A DNA stretch of 64,000 nt, from contig BCLD01000008.1 of the NCBI GenBank assembly GCA_001600875.1, positions 615,216 through 679,215 of the forward strand, written 5' to 3'. The notes beneath the pieces were generated by a model. It saw only the letters and a list, made by a program, of their open reading frames with translations, ran no database searches and was not told the origin of the DNA. The DNA comes from Solicoccozyma terricola (Eukaryota; Basidiomycota; Tremellomycetes; Filobasidiales; Piskurozymaceae). Made by a program: the position numbers and the translations under genes. The first letter of the stretch is position 1. Each line of letters starts with the position of its first letter. Positions 33,032 to 44,839 of the stretch are shown here, piece by piece.

Positions 33032-36000
33032 ATGTCCTTGTCAACACCACCTCAACCTCGTCGCGTCGTCCCGAGCTCTCCTCATCCAACTTCATCATCT
33101 TCCACATTCCTCGACACCGACACTGGGTTCTCCACCCTACGTCACAAACTACGAGGTACTGGGAATATGAGCGGCAGTGCAAGACAGAATGGAACCTTGA
33201 AAGGGAATCCGAGACTGTACGAGGAGGGAAGTGAGAGCGAGACTAGTTTTACAGATCAAGAACTTGATCAACATATTAGAAAGAGGGATATGGGAAGGAT
33301 AACACCTCCTCTTATCGATTTAGATCATCCATTGGAATCAACACCACCACCACCACATGCAAATTCAGGACATAATATCTCGGAATCACGATCAAATACT
33401 AAACTGAGGGATTTGATCAAGAAAATGAATGAACCTGTTATACATTCCACACCCCATTCCGCTTCTCGCTCAGCGGCAGCGGCTACTCGAGTAGCAACAC
33501 CTGCGACGGCGGAAAAGGAGGGAACAACACCTATTCAAACGTCAACATCAGCATCATTACATCGAGACCTTCCTCCTCGTCAACGACAACGATCTACCAT
33601 TCCACATCTTGCATCTCATTCCAGGTCTCAACCCCAACAACCCCAACAACAACAACAACAATCATCATCAAACTCAACTTCCCATCCAACTCCATCTTCT
33701 TCAACTCGGAAATCAATATTACCATCTCCTGAGAAATTAAAAGGTCGTGGAGTATGGAGAGATGGAAGGAGTCCACATGGTTTCCCACCTCCTAGTCCAT
33801 CTCGAGAATTCAGAGAAAGAAATCGGGGGGATATAAGTAGAAGAGAAGATGTTTCTGGTGCTGTTGGTGAAGCTGATAGAGAGGATTATCAAGTGATGGA
33901 TATAGAAATGGGAGATGAAGATGATAAGAGAGAGATGGGAAGGGAAGATGGAAAGAGGTTTGATGTGAATTTGGATAGGAGATTGAAGGGAAAGGCAAGG
34001 AGGAATTTGTTGGTTGATTTGGAAAGTGAAGGGAATCAATATTCTTCGTTTGGAGGAGATGGGGAAGGGGAAGGGGAAGGGGAAGATGATTTGCGTAATG
34101 GGTATACATCAGTTCGATATGAGGATGAAGAACATGAAAGAGAGATCGAGGATGAGGAGGATGAGGAGGATGCGGATCGGATGGAAATTCAAAAAGAAGA
34201 ATATGAATCTCCACCTTCACCACCTCCTAGAGTTCGTAATTTATCAGCAAGAATAGGTGGAGAAGAAAGAAGTTTCAGTGGTAGTAGTGGGAGTCGAAGA
34301 CGAGAAGTTCGTGGTAATACCAGTGAGTTCAAGCGAACACTCTTCTGTGAGGGAGGGTTGGATGCTGATGACGGAAATAGATCATTCAGCTTCGCCTAAT
34401 GGAACAACAGGACCCTCTTCTACATTGCAAGCTTACCTAGCAGCTCATCCGGTTCCCCCTCCTATGGAACCTCCACAACCCGTTATTCCACAACCACCAC
34501 CACCACCACCACCGCCACCTCGTCAATTTATCCCATCAACCCCGATTAAACCACAATCAACTTTTTCCAATCATGCACGATCAACCGTCAAACGGTCCAA
34601 AAAATGGATTCATTCTTCTCCGGTGGATAGATCAGAGATGGTTCAAGATTCGCCTAGTCGATCGTTGGCGAATGATACGGTGTTGATCGAAGAGGATGAA
34701 GAAATCCTTCAAGGAATCGTAGCGGTGGCTCCTCAGAGCATGCAGAGTTTTGAGCATGGGTTACAAGAAGATGACGTGGAAAACGAGTACGAAGACGAGT
34801 ACGAAGATGAGATGTCGGAGCTCGAAGAGATGGAGCAGTCCATGGACGATTCTCGGACTCACGAGGACTCTCGCCGTCCTGATCACGAGAAAAACAAAAT
34901 CGATCGGGCGTCGTTCGAGAGGAGTAAGACGAGCTTCGCTACTGCGAGGCATGCAGAGTCCACAGAGCAGAATCGGACATCCTCCATGGTCGCGGGAGAT
35001 TTAGGTGGTGCTTCAAAATCGTCAACCCTGAGGTCGATGAATGTTTCTCGGTCGACAGATGGGAATCTCAGCATCTCTAGAAAGTCGGATGCGCATCGTC
35101 AACCGCTAGTAACCTCGCCGATCTTCCCTCGGCAATCACCCGTCCTATCAAAACAATCACCTGTCACATCCCGATCGTCGCCTGGTCTGCCTCGACGGTC
35201 TCCTGTTCCATCTCGATCTTCACCCGTTCGGTCATCACCAGCAGCATCTACGCCCGGTCGCTCACGGGATGCTTCCTCTTCCGAGGTCATGCGCACCCCG
35301 TCACAATCACGCTTTCAAGACAATACTGCGATAACAATGGCAACTCCCCACCCACCAGGTGGATGGACGGAAGGTCGGCGGGTGAGATTCTCACCCCAAC
35401 GCGATGGTTCACCCCAGCAGAATCAGAGTCCAGTATCACTCGCACAGGTGCATGAGCCACAGTCGCAGGTACAGGCGGCCGCAACGTCTTCTCCAGCAAA
35501 GTCCTTGCAAGATCCTGATACCTCGTGGTCTAGCAAAATTTCCCTGTTGGGCCGGTTTGCCATGCGTGGTGTACGAGAGTAAGTTCCCTTGCAGTCCCTT
35601 GTAACCATTTTCGAAACTAAAGATCGTCGTCACACTCACAGGAAACCACTCCCAGCAACTCCATCTGCCGATGAATCAATCATCATCCCGTCCCCATCCA
35701 CGGCCTACCTTGATGCTATACCAGAGCTCGATAAGCTGGCCGTGGACGAATTAGACGCTTCGCAGAATGTGTCTGTTGCACAAGCGCAGCTTCGACAGGA
35801 ACTGGAAGACTTGCAGAACATCAATTGGACAAGACAGGAGCGAACATGGGCTGCGTTGGCGTCCACTATGGCGTGGAACATCGGTCTTGCATGGAGCGTC
35901 TTTCGGTGAGTGTGACAGAAGCTTATCCTCGAGGCTACACAAGTTGACTCGAAAGACTCCACTCATCAGCCTCACAAAGCTTGCGAGCGGATACCCAATC

Positions 36001-36195
36001 GATCCTCTTGACCCATTCCTTTATCATAAAACTTCAACTTCGCTCCTTTCTTGGTCTACTTTTACATCAGCCGCCTCACAATGGCGACCCTTTCTTGCTG
36101 AACTTCCTCTTTGGTGGAGAAATCTCGACACAGGCGTCGTACTGCAGGCCTTTGTGGCTTCACATCCGACAGGTCCTCTTCGCATCCCATGTTAA
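33032..36195 (+). CDS. Large, mostly disordered protein of unknown function
   Basis: I do not recognise this gene. The ATG 33032-33034 (MSLSTPPQPRRVV) opens exon 1. A 68-nt intron (about 34313-34380) restores the frame from RREVR to DHSASPNGTTGP. Exon 2 runs to 35581, exon 3 from about 35641 to 35905, and a last exon follows. The product is about 970 residues, rich in Ser, Pro, Glu and Arg. It contains a Gln run, a Pro run (PPPPPPPPPR), an acidic segment (ENEYEDEYEDEMSELEEMEQ) and a tandem SPV/SRSSPV-type repeat (near residues 690-740, S-P-V every 6-9 residues). The only ordered-looking part is near the end: VDELDASQNVSVAQAQLRQ, then WTRQERTWAALASTMAWN. SP/TP motifs suggest proline-directed phosphorylation. 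The last exon has two open frames; I prefer the one ending TGPLRIPC. Confidence 0.7.
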
Positions 36196-36350
36196 ATCGG
36201 AGCGTGACATCTTTATTTTGATTTTGCTTGCTTCTTGCACTTGGTTTAGTTTGGATATAACATTTATTTCGATGTACATTATGAAGGGTTGGCTACTCCC
36301 TCTGGCCGCTATCATGGGCTCGATGCTCGCTAATTTTTGAGAACACTCAG

Positions 36351-36473
36351 AACACCTCCCTGCGATGCGATGCTGCGTCAATGTTTTACATTTAGGCAGT
36401 CCGCGCTAATTTATGAGAACACCTCCCTGCGATGCGATGCTGCGTCAGTGTTTTACATATAGACGGTCCGCAA
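36351..36473. repeat. 67-bp tandem direct duplication
   Basis: AACACCTCCCTGCGATGCGA... begins at 36351 and again at 36418, with few mismatches over about 56 bp. The preceding GCTAATTT(T/A)TGAGAAC is also repeated. The second copy overlaps the 3' end of the minus-strand reading that stops at 36392. Confidence 0.9.
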
Positions 36474-38696
36474 CGGTAGACGCACATTGCTCCATACTCG
36501 ATCGCCCGGAACAGCTTGTCGTCATCGAATTCCGGCGTCCAGCCTACGTTCTTACGCCAGTCTAAGCCAAGCTCCGCATGCATGATCCCGCTGTTAGACC
36601 ACTTGTCCAGCTCAGATTCGTTCACACCCTTGAAGAGGAGCTGTATGAGCATGAGTTAGGTGGCTGCAATACCCCTACCGGACCTGCCGACATGTCGAAA
36701 TACTCACGAAAACTCTCACCAGCACAGTTGGGGGTGGGATGATGTTGATTGCGATCGTCGATGGTAGATGGGACGCTGGAAGGATACTACGACAGAGGAA
36801 CTTTACATCAGACTTCGCTCATTGCAAGGAAAAGATTGATTATTACCGGTATGCCTGCGAGATAGAGGTAGATCAGTTTCTTCGACAATATCATCCAGCC
36901 ATGTCCTCACAATGTGTTTGTGCTGGCGGAATGATGGCAACCAAGATCTGCGGTTCGGTGGCGAATCAGTTGGTGAGTGGAGCTATGTTATATGAGCTAC
37001 TTCGCAACGCACTGCAAGAATGATGTTCGATTTTCAACAGTCAAACCGAGGGTACTTAGCACTCGATCGATATGTGGCAAGAACAACGTTTGTGGTAGGC
37101 AATATGCGGTAGGTGGTTCGAGAACAGGATATGCTTTGCGAGAAGAAGAGACTCGTTCAGACGGCGGGTCGGGTGCCCTAGTTCGCGTGCTGACTTACCC
37201 GGTTGGAAGGGACCGTCAGGCATTGGCTTAACTCTGGGTTCGGCTGCTGAAGCCGGTCTACCATCGTCCCACCTCAGCATGCGAGATGACAGGACAGTCG
37301 AACTCTCCGCGACTCACTCGGCCTCCCAGAAGACGCTCGAGGTCTGTTTTCCATCCATTTTAGAACTTCCCTTCAAACGGCGACGACTTTGGGTAACTCA
37401 CTTGTGTGCCGGTCAACAGATCCTCAATGGTTCCTCCTTTCCCAATTATCCGAGTGAACCACCTCAGTCGCTTTCGACTTTCATGATCAGCCAACACCGT
37501 CGATGGATACGCTGCCGTCACTTTCCAAGCTGAAGTGAAGCCAATAGAAACCTCGAGTGACATTTCTTCTGGGTATAGCAGGTTGAGGTTGCCCTTGCTT
37601 GAGCGAGGCCGGAATTGGAGACGGGCGTGCGCTTTGTTCTGCACAGAGACTGTATACGACATGAGTTGATAGGTCGATCGGACTGCTTTCGACTTGTCTC
37701 ACAACTCGATAGTGCCACTTCCTCACCGAGTTGTTTGCCGATAAAGTCGATCTTGAAAGGTGTAGACTGAAGGGGGGGGGGGGGGGGACTCCTCAATTAG
37801 AGGCACAGAACGTAACCCACTTTCGACCTTTTACCTTGATCGACAGTGTCCCCACATAATCTGTACTCAGGCTAGTGTAAGAACACATACTCCGGGACGA
37901 TTCGCTGCCCATCACTTACTTCCTACCGGACAGTCTGCCGAAATATCTCTGTCCGTCTTCGCCTGGGCGTCCAGTTTGAACGCTTTGCCAGCGTGATTCT
38001 CGCACACGATCTCTAGAGGGCATGAAGTTACTTTGGGAGGCCCAGGCGCTGTTGTCGCATACACAAACACATTTCGTCGTCAACATGTTGTAAAGTCGAG
38101 GGTCATGAACGGCAAGCTCACCTGGTGGTGCAGATGGTGCGTGGGGAGCTTTCGGTCCGCCTCCATTCACCTTGAGAAACCGCAGAAGATGTGAATATAA
38201 GAAAGGGTCAGGAATACATTTCTCTCCTAGGACACAGGATCTACGATTCCCACACCTCTCCCTTTTCGAAAACGTATACTTCAAGCCGAACCACCTGTTT
38301 TCCAGCGCAGCAATATTGGTAGGATGCGTCGTCGGCGCTGTCGATATATTGACGTTAGATACTTGATAGCCAGGTGGAGAACACCAAGGTATCCCAACAC
38401 ACTCACATGTAAAGCATCTCTCCATCCGCAAACCTGCCTAGCCATCCAGGGACATCTGCCCTCTGCACTGCCAATCGCACCCAGTGACTGGATGGTATCG
38501 CAAACTTGTCGGTGGCGACCTTGACTGCGGAATCGTAATCCTTCGGCATAGCCATCATCGCTTCGTTGCCGCCTCCGACCAGGATGAGCATGCGAGGTGG
38601 TGCAGCGGGCTTTGGCGGCTGCTTCTTCTCCTCCGGCGGTGCGGAGGGACGAGGTGGATGGAAGGGATCAAAGTTGGTGTAGTAGTATTCCATCAT
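36392..38696 (-). CDS. Conserved-looking multi-exon protein of unknown function
   Basis: The name and function are unknown to me. The start is at ATG 38694-38696 (MMEYYYTNFDPFHPPRP). I can chain about ten small exons in phase: MLILVGGGNEAMMAMPKDY and WVRLAVQRADVPGWLGRF; IADDASYQYCCAGKQVVRLE; VNGGGPKAPHAPSAPPG; EIVCENHAGKAFKLDAQAKT. Later come VGNYVGTLSIK, STPFKIDFIGKQLG and VSVQNKAHARLQFRPRSSKG. Then follow EMSLEVSIGFTSAWKVTAAY, RIIGKGGTIEDLLTGTQ, SVFWEAEWDDG and PQTLFLPHIDRVLSTLGLTV. The C-terminal part has PPPTVLVRVFLLFKGVNESE and GWTPEFDDDKLFRAIEYG. It looks like a globular enzyme-like or binding domain, with a Pro-rich start. One junction near 36840-36870 does not phase cleanly. The stop at 36392 lies inside a tandem duplication. 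Confidence 0.72.
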
Positions 38697-39039
38697 TGTT
38701 CGAGGTTCGTTCTTCGCGGTGTGTATGTTGCTCGGAGGGGATGCCAGGGTAGACGGGTGTGCGATGCAGCTCATGTCATATGTATATACTCTGCGATGCG
38801 ATGCATGCGGCCGACCTACTCCATCCCTGACCGCCCAGACCAGCATGCACTCAAGGCGTGTATGGATCTACCCAAACCCTGAAACGCCCATGTACACCGG
38901 GTTGCGGGTTGTTCAATCGGCCGATAGGAGAGGAGGAACATGCATCGGTCACAATCGCAAACATGAAACTCCCGACACTCGGTCAAAGATCCAAACTCGG
39001 TCTCGTGTGGACATGATGAACATTCGATGCGTAACCCAT
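38697..39039. other. Intergenic, 343 bp
   Basis: Promoter side of the unknown minus-strand gene and 3' flank of RRP5 (same strand). Nothing codable on either strand that I would support. Confidence 0.4.
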
Positions 39040-42000
39040 CTACTGCTGTGACTGCGCATTCTTTGCAACCCACTCCCTCGCCTTTCCTTTTGCTCTCTCT
39101 TGTCCCTCTGCATCACCTATCCGCGTTTCCACGCTCAAAAGCTTCTTGAACAGGAACTTGACTTTGTGCACCTTGTGTTGCTGGGTCAGTGCACGGTCGA
39201 CTAGACCTCTGTGGAGGGTGGGTGCAGCGGAGAGAGGACGGGTCAGAACGTTCATACCTCTCATGCAAACCCACACTGCTCACCTGACACCCTGGATATC
39301 GCCCAACTTGGCAAGTTGGTCGATGTAGTTGTTCCATCGGAAGAGCTCCTTGGGATACCGGTCGATGAGACCCTCGTAAATCGTCTTGCCTCGCTCGGCA
39401 TCACCGACTTTGAACTCAAGAATGGCGAATCTTTCGATCGTCTTTGCGTCTGATTGGGAGTCGCTAGGATGGTCAGCCCCCGGGGGGGTTTCAGCGGGGC
39501 AATCAGACGACAAAAACTCACGTTTACGGGCAGGCAGACTCTTCAAGCTACGTGGCAACAATGCCCTCGCATCCTCCACATCCCCACGATGAAAGTAGAA
39601 CTCGGCAAACAAAGTCCAGACCTTGCTGCTCTGTGAGAACTTCTTGACGGCTTTTTGGTAAATTTCCTCGGCGGCCTGGTTTTCATAATCAAAGGTCAGT
39701 TGGATGAACAGAGAGTCAATGAGAGAAATAAGTGGTAACTCACATCTGACTTCTCCGTACGTTCCAGGATAGCAGCCATTCGCAGATGTACTGTCTTCGC
39801 GTCGTTGTACTGTACAGCCTCTTTGAACAGCTTGTCCAGACTCTGTGGCGTGCCATGCATGTTCTCGAGATTGAGAAGCGCAATCCACACATTCAACTTC
39901 TCTTCCTCTTCCCGATAAGCAATGGACTCAAGTGCTCGACGGCCGATCTGCCGTGCCTTTTCCACTTCAGACAGCTCCAGCTGGAAGGACATGAATTGAA
40001 CCCAGAGGTATGAAGAATTTGGCGAACTCAAGAGCGCACGCTCAAAGTCGGCAGAGGACTCTGGAGCCTTGCTAGCAAGTTCACCCGTGTGATCAGCCTG
40101 GGGAGCTTTTCCCTTGTTGTGTCGCTTGGAGGGGACAGTCGTGGCGGCAGCCTCACTTTCCGATTCAGATTCGGATGCGGAGTCATCGTCTGCTTGCTTG
40201 GAAGATCCGTTGCCGTTCCAATCAAAACCAGATGCGACCTGAAGGGCAGGCACGAGCGCCGGTTTGCCCGACGAGGCGACGGGAGCGCTCTTTTTGGAAG
40301 GCTGGGTAGCCGTATGGAGAACGACCTGGAAGTGGAACGACAGTGAGCCGAAGATTCGACCGCTAGTCAACTCCCAACACTTCTCTCACCTCATCTTCAC
40401 TGTCCTCTTCTTCCTCGTCGTCAACTTCAAGGTCTTCAAGGTCAAGGGCAACATCTTCGCTCCCCATGTCTTCATCCTCATCCTCGTCGTTGATCTCCGT
40501 CACACCAGCTCCATGATGCTCATCGCTGTCGATGTCATCAATCTCATCAACATCCATCCCGCTGACTGCAAAATCCTCTTCGCCAAAGTAGCTTGGCTTG
40601 ATACCGAATGAGATCTTGTTACCGTCAGCATCGATGGAGACGATCTGTGCGCGGACTTTGTCTCCCTTTCGGTAACTCTTTAGTGCGCGTTCGGTGTCGG
40701 CCTTCTTGTCATCAGAGAGCTGCAAGGTAGAGTGTAAGTATGTTTGACACCAAGGCAAAGGAAGGAAAAACGCTCACCTCTGAGCGATGACAAAGACCGC
40801 TGACTCGTGAGCCCACAACTTGAAGGAACATGCCGTAGGGTTCCACCTTGCGAACGGTGGTATCGACCTTCTGTCCAACCTCGAAATCGGCGAGACCTGT
40901 CGTAGGTGCCGTCTTCACATCCTCCTTCTTGCGAGCCTTTGTACGGAGGGTCATTTCAATCTGGCCTGTGACAGCGTCGACGCTGTGTATGATACAGAGA
41001 GTTAAGTCGGTTGCCCAAAGGTTACTAACCGCCAACTTACCTCAGGACTTTGCCTTTCACCAGCTGGCCGACTTGGAATCGACTCTTCCAGTCGGCAACG
41101 AACTGGGAGAAGGACGGTTGTTAGGAATTGGTCCGGGACACCTTGAACGTGGCCACTCACGTCGTCGAACATCTCCTTGATCTGGACTCGAGCAGTGACA
41201 GATCGGCCCAGCGTAACGAAGAGACCAGCATTACCGATACTCTTGACAAATCCTCGCACACGGTCGCCCTCTTTCAACGAAGCGGCATTGTCGACCTCTC
41301 GATCCTTGATAGTAGATGCTTCACTGGATCCAGGGGTATTGACGCGGGAGGGCCTTGTTGACAGGTCCATTTGACTCGTCGCCAAATCCACCTTGATCAC
41401 ATAGCATTTGACAACCTCGCCGACTTCAAGCTTGGGGAGCTCCTTCTCAAAGTCATCCACCATATCAGTCCGATGCAGACGGCCCTTGACGTTTCGAGCG
41501 ACCTGTAAGAATGCGCCCTGCGGGTTGGAGGAGATAATGCGAGCCGGGAGGATTTGACCCGGTTGAATGGATGACAAGGTGAGGCGCTGGAGAGAGGCAG
41601 GCTTGCTGTCATTTGTTCGAGGCTTGTTGCCAACGATGAAGAGGCCGGTGTCGTTGCTTTTGGCGAGAACGACGAGATCCTTGAGCTTCTCTCCGACCTT
41701 GAGGACGGCGCGGAGTTCATCCAAAGCGACAGATCGGCGATTTGCCTCGTTACCCATTGATAGAAGGGCCTTTGATTGACTGGGCTCCAGAGTCAACACA
41801 ATCTGCTCCTTGTGCACCGCCGTGACGGTGCCTTCAACGATGTTTCCGATCTCGATAGCCTCAACCGCAACGTACGAAGGCAATGCCTGACGCAAACTCC
41901 CGTAGAGGCGACCTTCTTCCCGAGTGATGGATGTGACTCGAACGTTGACAGGCTTGCCGGCAAAGAAATGCTCGCTGAGGTCAGTAACATAGCCGTCGCT

Positions 42001-42798
42001 CGCTTCGCTGATGGGCACGAAGACCCGGAGGCCACCGAATATTTCAACAAGAAGTGCCTTTTCCAACACCTTGGCGATCGTCCCCGGGGTGATCATGTCG
42101 AGTTTGACGTCAGCGATGGAACTGGGAATGGGCAGCTTTGAGTCGAGGAGAGACTTTTTCAGGGTGAGGAGGACCCGGTTCTTCTCGGGTTCGATATGGA
42201 GGACCTGGATGTATGGACTCGGCCATCAGCGTTCTCAATCGTACATACGATAGTTCACTGCAACTCACCCTGCACTTCACCGTACTTCCCGCCTTGAACC
42301 TCTTCTCCGGGTTCTTCAACCGGATGTCGGCATAATGCAGTGGCGAAACCATGCCATCGACGCTGCCCCCCAAGCTGACGAACATGGCCTTGTCGGTGAG
42401 ACGCTTGACTGTACCCTGCAAGATCCGGAACTTAAGATTCAGTGCTTGTTCTCGACTTTGTTCACCATCGGGATTCACCTTGATAGTCTCTCCAACCTTC
42501 AATTCGGACACCTGCATGAACCTTTGCTCTAATACACTGTTCTGCAAACTGAGCAGCAACGTTCCATCGAACGGCGAATGCTCGAGCACCCGAGCGCGGT
42601 GTTTGGAACCGACGCGGTATGCTCCCTCTCGTGGTGAGAGAACGACTTGTCCGTCGTCTTTGATGTGGGAAATCTGCACGCGGTTGTTAAAGGAAAGAAA
42701 GGTCAGAAACACTGCCCCCCCCCCCCCCCGCGGTTTAATATTAAACTTGTACGAAATAAACTTGATGTCACGTGCCACAGCCACCCACTATGACGTCG

Positions 42799-42830
<32 letters not shown>

Positions 42831-44514
42831 ATGTCCGTTTTATTCAGACTTACGTGAACGAAGGCATGTGCGCCCCCAGCGGTCTTGCAGACCAGTCCAA
42901 ACTCCTTGACGACTCGTACGACTTCAACATCCTTAAGCAGTGACCCGATCGGAACGTGGACTTCCAGGTCCTCAGTTCCAGCCTTTGGTGAGCTGAGACT
43001 CAGGATATGAGGCAGAACAGATAGACAGAACCGTTTGGGTGTCGAGGAGAGTGAGTCGTTGATGATTCGCGCTTTGATCTGTAGATTGATTTGCTGGTCA
43101 GTCTACGTTCTCGCATCGCGTTGAATCCTGCCAAGCCAACTCACCTTCTTCCCAATCTTGAACACACTGTCCACCTCTTCATCACCGATTCCCAAATGCG
43201 TCAAATCGATCGTGCCATCGTAGAAACCACAAATCTTGACATTCAGCCCGGACGGTACTACGGCTGTGATGAGCGCTGAGACTAGATGGCCTGGCAGGAC
43301 AGACGAGACGTTGCTTGCTGATGTGATCTGGGAAGCAAAAAGCACATGACGAGTTAGGGGAGGGATGGGAGATTTTGCATCGCCACATACGAGCAGCTCA
43401 CCATAGCACGCTCAATAGCCCCTTTATCCGTATCCAATTGAGCAATCCTCCCACCAGCACCCAGCTTTGTGATGATAACATCCACCAACTGACCGACAAC
43501 AAGCTCCTGTTTCGTCTTGCTTTTCTCCAAAAACCCGTCGACTCCCTCCACGCCTAGATCGACTCTCCATCCATTATCCTCCTCACCCTTCACCTCGCCG
43601 GTAATTTTCCACCCCTTTTCAGCGCCCACTAGGTCCTCCTTTATGACTCCAGCATTGACCTTGGAAGGCACGAGCGACATTTCGATTTTACTGGCGAGGC
43701 GGATGGTCTCTGTTGGCGGATAAAGAGAGGTGAACGCTCGGGAAGATGACGTGCCGAGGTGTGTGGAGGTGATGATTCCGGTCACGTATTGACCTGGATG
43801 GAAGAGCTCGTTCAATTCCGGAGTATCCGTTTCGTCATCTTCCTTGTCTTCTTCATCTTCAGCGTCTGATGTGGACTCTGCATCCTTGTTCAACATGTTG
43901 GACAAAGAGGTAGAGATCTCGGTGATTGGAACATGTGCGAGGAGCTGATTTGGAAGTGATAAGATGAGATGAAGGGAGAGGACAGAGTGGACTCGAGCGA
44001 GTAACTTGGTTCCTGGGACAAGACGTTTGTAGTTGAGTGTCTCCACACCTGGTACCGCCCAACGGACACGCGTTTTCAGCTTTCTTGTTGATGGCTCGGA
44101 TGGTTATGTGTTCATACTCACGGATAGCATCCTTATCCCTCGCCTTCTTTTCCGCTTCATTAACCGTTGGTTGATTCTTCTTCCCATCTCTCTTCTTCTG
44201 CTGTTGCTGTCTTGATTTACGTTCCTACCAACCGGTTAAAATTCAGCGCCGAAATCCTACAGACGTCTTCCTTCTTTTTCTCCAACACTCACAGCTGCGA
44301 CTTCCAACTCCGCTTCCTTCTTCCCTGCCTCTCTAGTCTCTTTCAACTCCAACGGCGTCAAACTCGTTCCACCACCTCTAGGAAAATCAGTCTCATCTGC
44401 CACCAGCGCAGATGAAAAGACAGGGTTGATAGTCGGCTTAGCGACGACGGCTGTGCGCGCTTTTTTCACAGGACCGGAGGTTGTATCCTCTGCGGATCGC
44501 TTGAAGGGTGCCAT
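39040..44514 (-). CDS. RRP5: RRP5: S1- and HAT/TPR-repeat rRNA biogenesis protein
   Basis: Rrp5 (PDCD11) binds pre-rRNA near the ITS1 cleavage sites and is needed for both 18S and 5.8S/25S production in the nucleolus. The ATG 44512-44514 gives MAPFKRSAEDTTSGPVKKAR, a basic nucleolar-type start. There are at least eight S1 OB-fold segments, e.g. GTIAKVLEKALLVEIFGGLR, GTVKRLTDKAMFVSLGGSVD, ILPARIISSNPQGAFLQVAR and VRGFVKSIGNAGLFVTLGRS. An acidic spacer (SDEDEVxx-type, 40390-40560) precedes the C-terminal HAT repeats: DFERALLSSPNSSYLWVQFM, DAKTVHLRMAAILERTEKSD, KVWTLFAEFYFHRGDVEDAR. The end is HKVHKVKFLFKKLLSVETRI, stopping at 39040. One intron (about 42675-42850) carries two poly-G runs in sense. 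Confidence 0.95.
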
Positions 44515-44839
44515 GGCTGGCGAGAGGAGAGGAAGATGGTGACCAGATTGAGGAATGGAATGGGATGTACATGCTACATGTTTGGGATCGAGCCTAATAG
44601 CCCATAATTTTGTGAATCTGGTCACGTGGGACCGTGGGACGGTTTTTTGTGTCATTTCACGTGTTGAGAGGTGACAACCCCCCGCCGCCCTCCTATACAT
44701 GTTACATGAATTCCAATACACCATAGACATTCTTTTCGCAGCGAATTATGACCCAGTTGTCCATGCTTTTTTGGTGTCGCATATTACCTCCTCCCTTCTC
44801 TTTGATGCCGTTCCATCCAGTTCCTTCTGCGACCTCTAT
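44515..44839. other. Intergenic 325 bp: promoter of RRP5
   Basis: Holds two CACGTG boxes (44623-44628, 44658-44663) upstream of RRP5, and the 3' flank of the next minus-strand gene. Confidence 0.5.
44621..44628. promoter_or_regulatory. GTCACGTG box upstream of RRP5
   Basis: The octamer lies 107 bp before the RRP5 start codon. A second CACGTG lies at 44658-44663. It matches boxes before RRP1 and UTP23. Confidence 0.5.

Noticed and set aside
34257..34400. Two separate overlapping genes instead of one at 33.0-36.2 kb
   Set aside because: A good 68-nt intron (GTAATA...AATAG) joins the frames exactly in phase, so one gene is simpler.
35981..36340. Alternative last-exon frame of the unknown plus-strand gene, ending in a hydrophobic stretch
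   Set aside because: It needs the weaker AAAG acceptor a few bases downstream; the CATCAG acceptor and codon choice favour the other frame. Transcript data could reverse this.
42661..42850. Separate small gene in the C-rich RRP5 interval
   Set aside because: The S1 repeat continues on both sides with proper donor (GTAAGT) and acceptor (TGCAG), so it is an intron.
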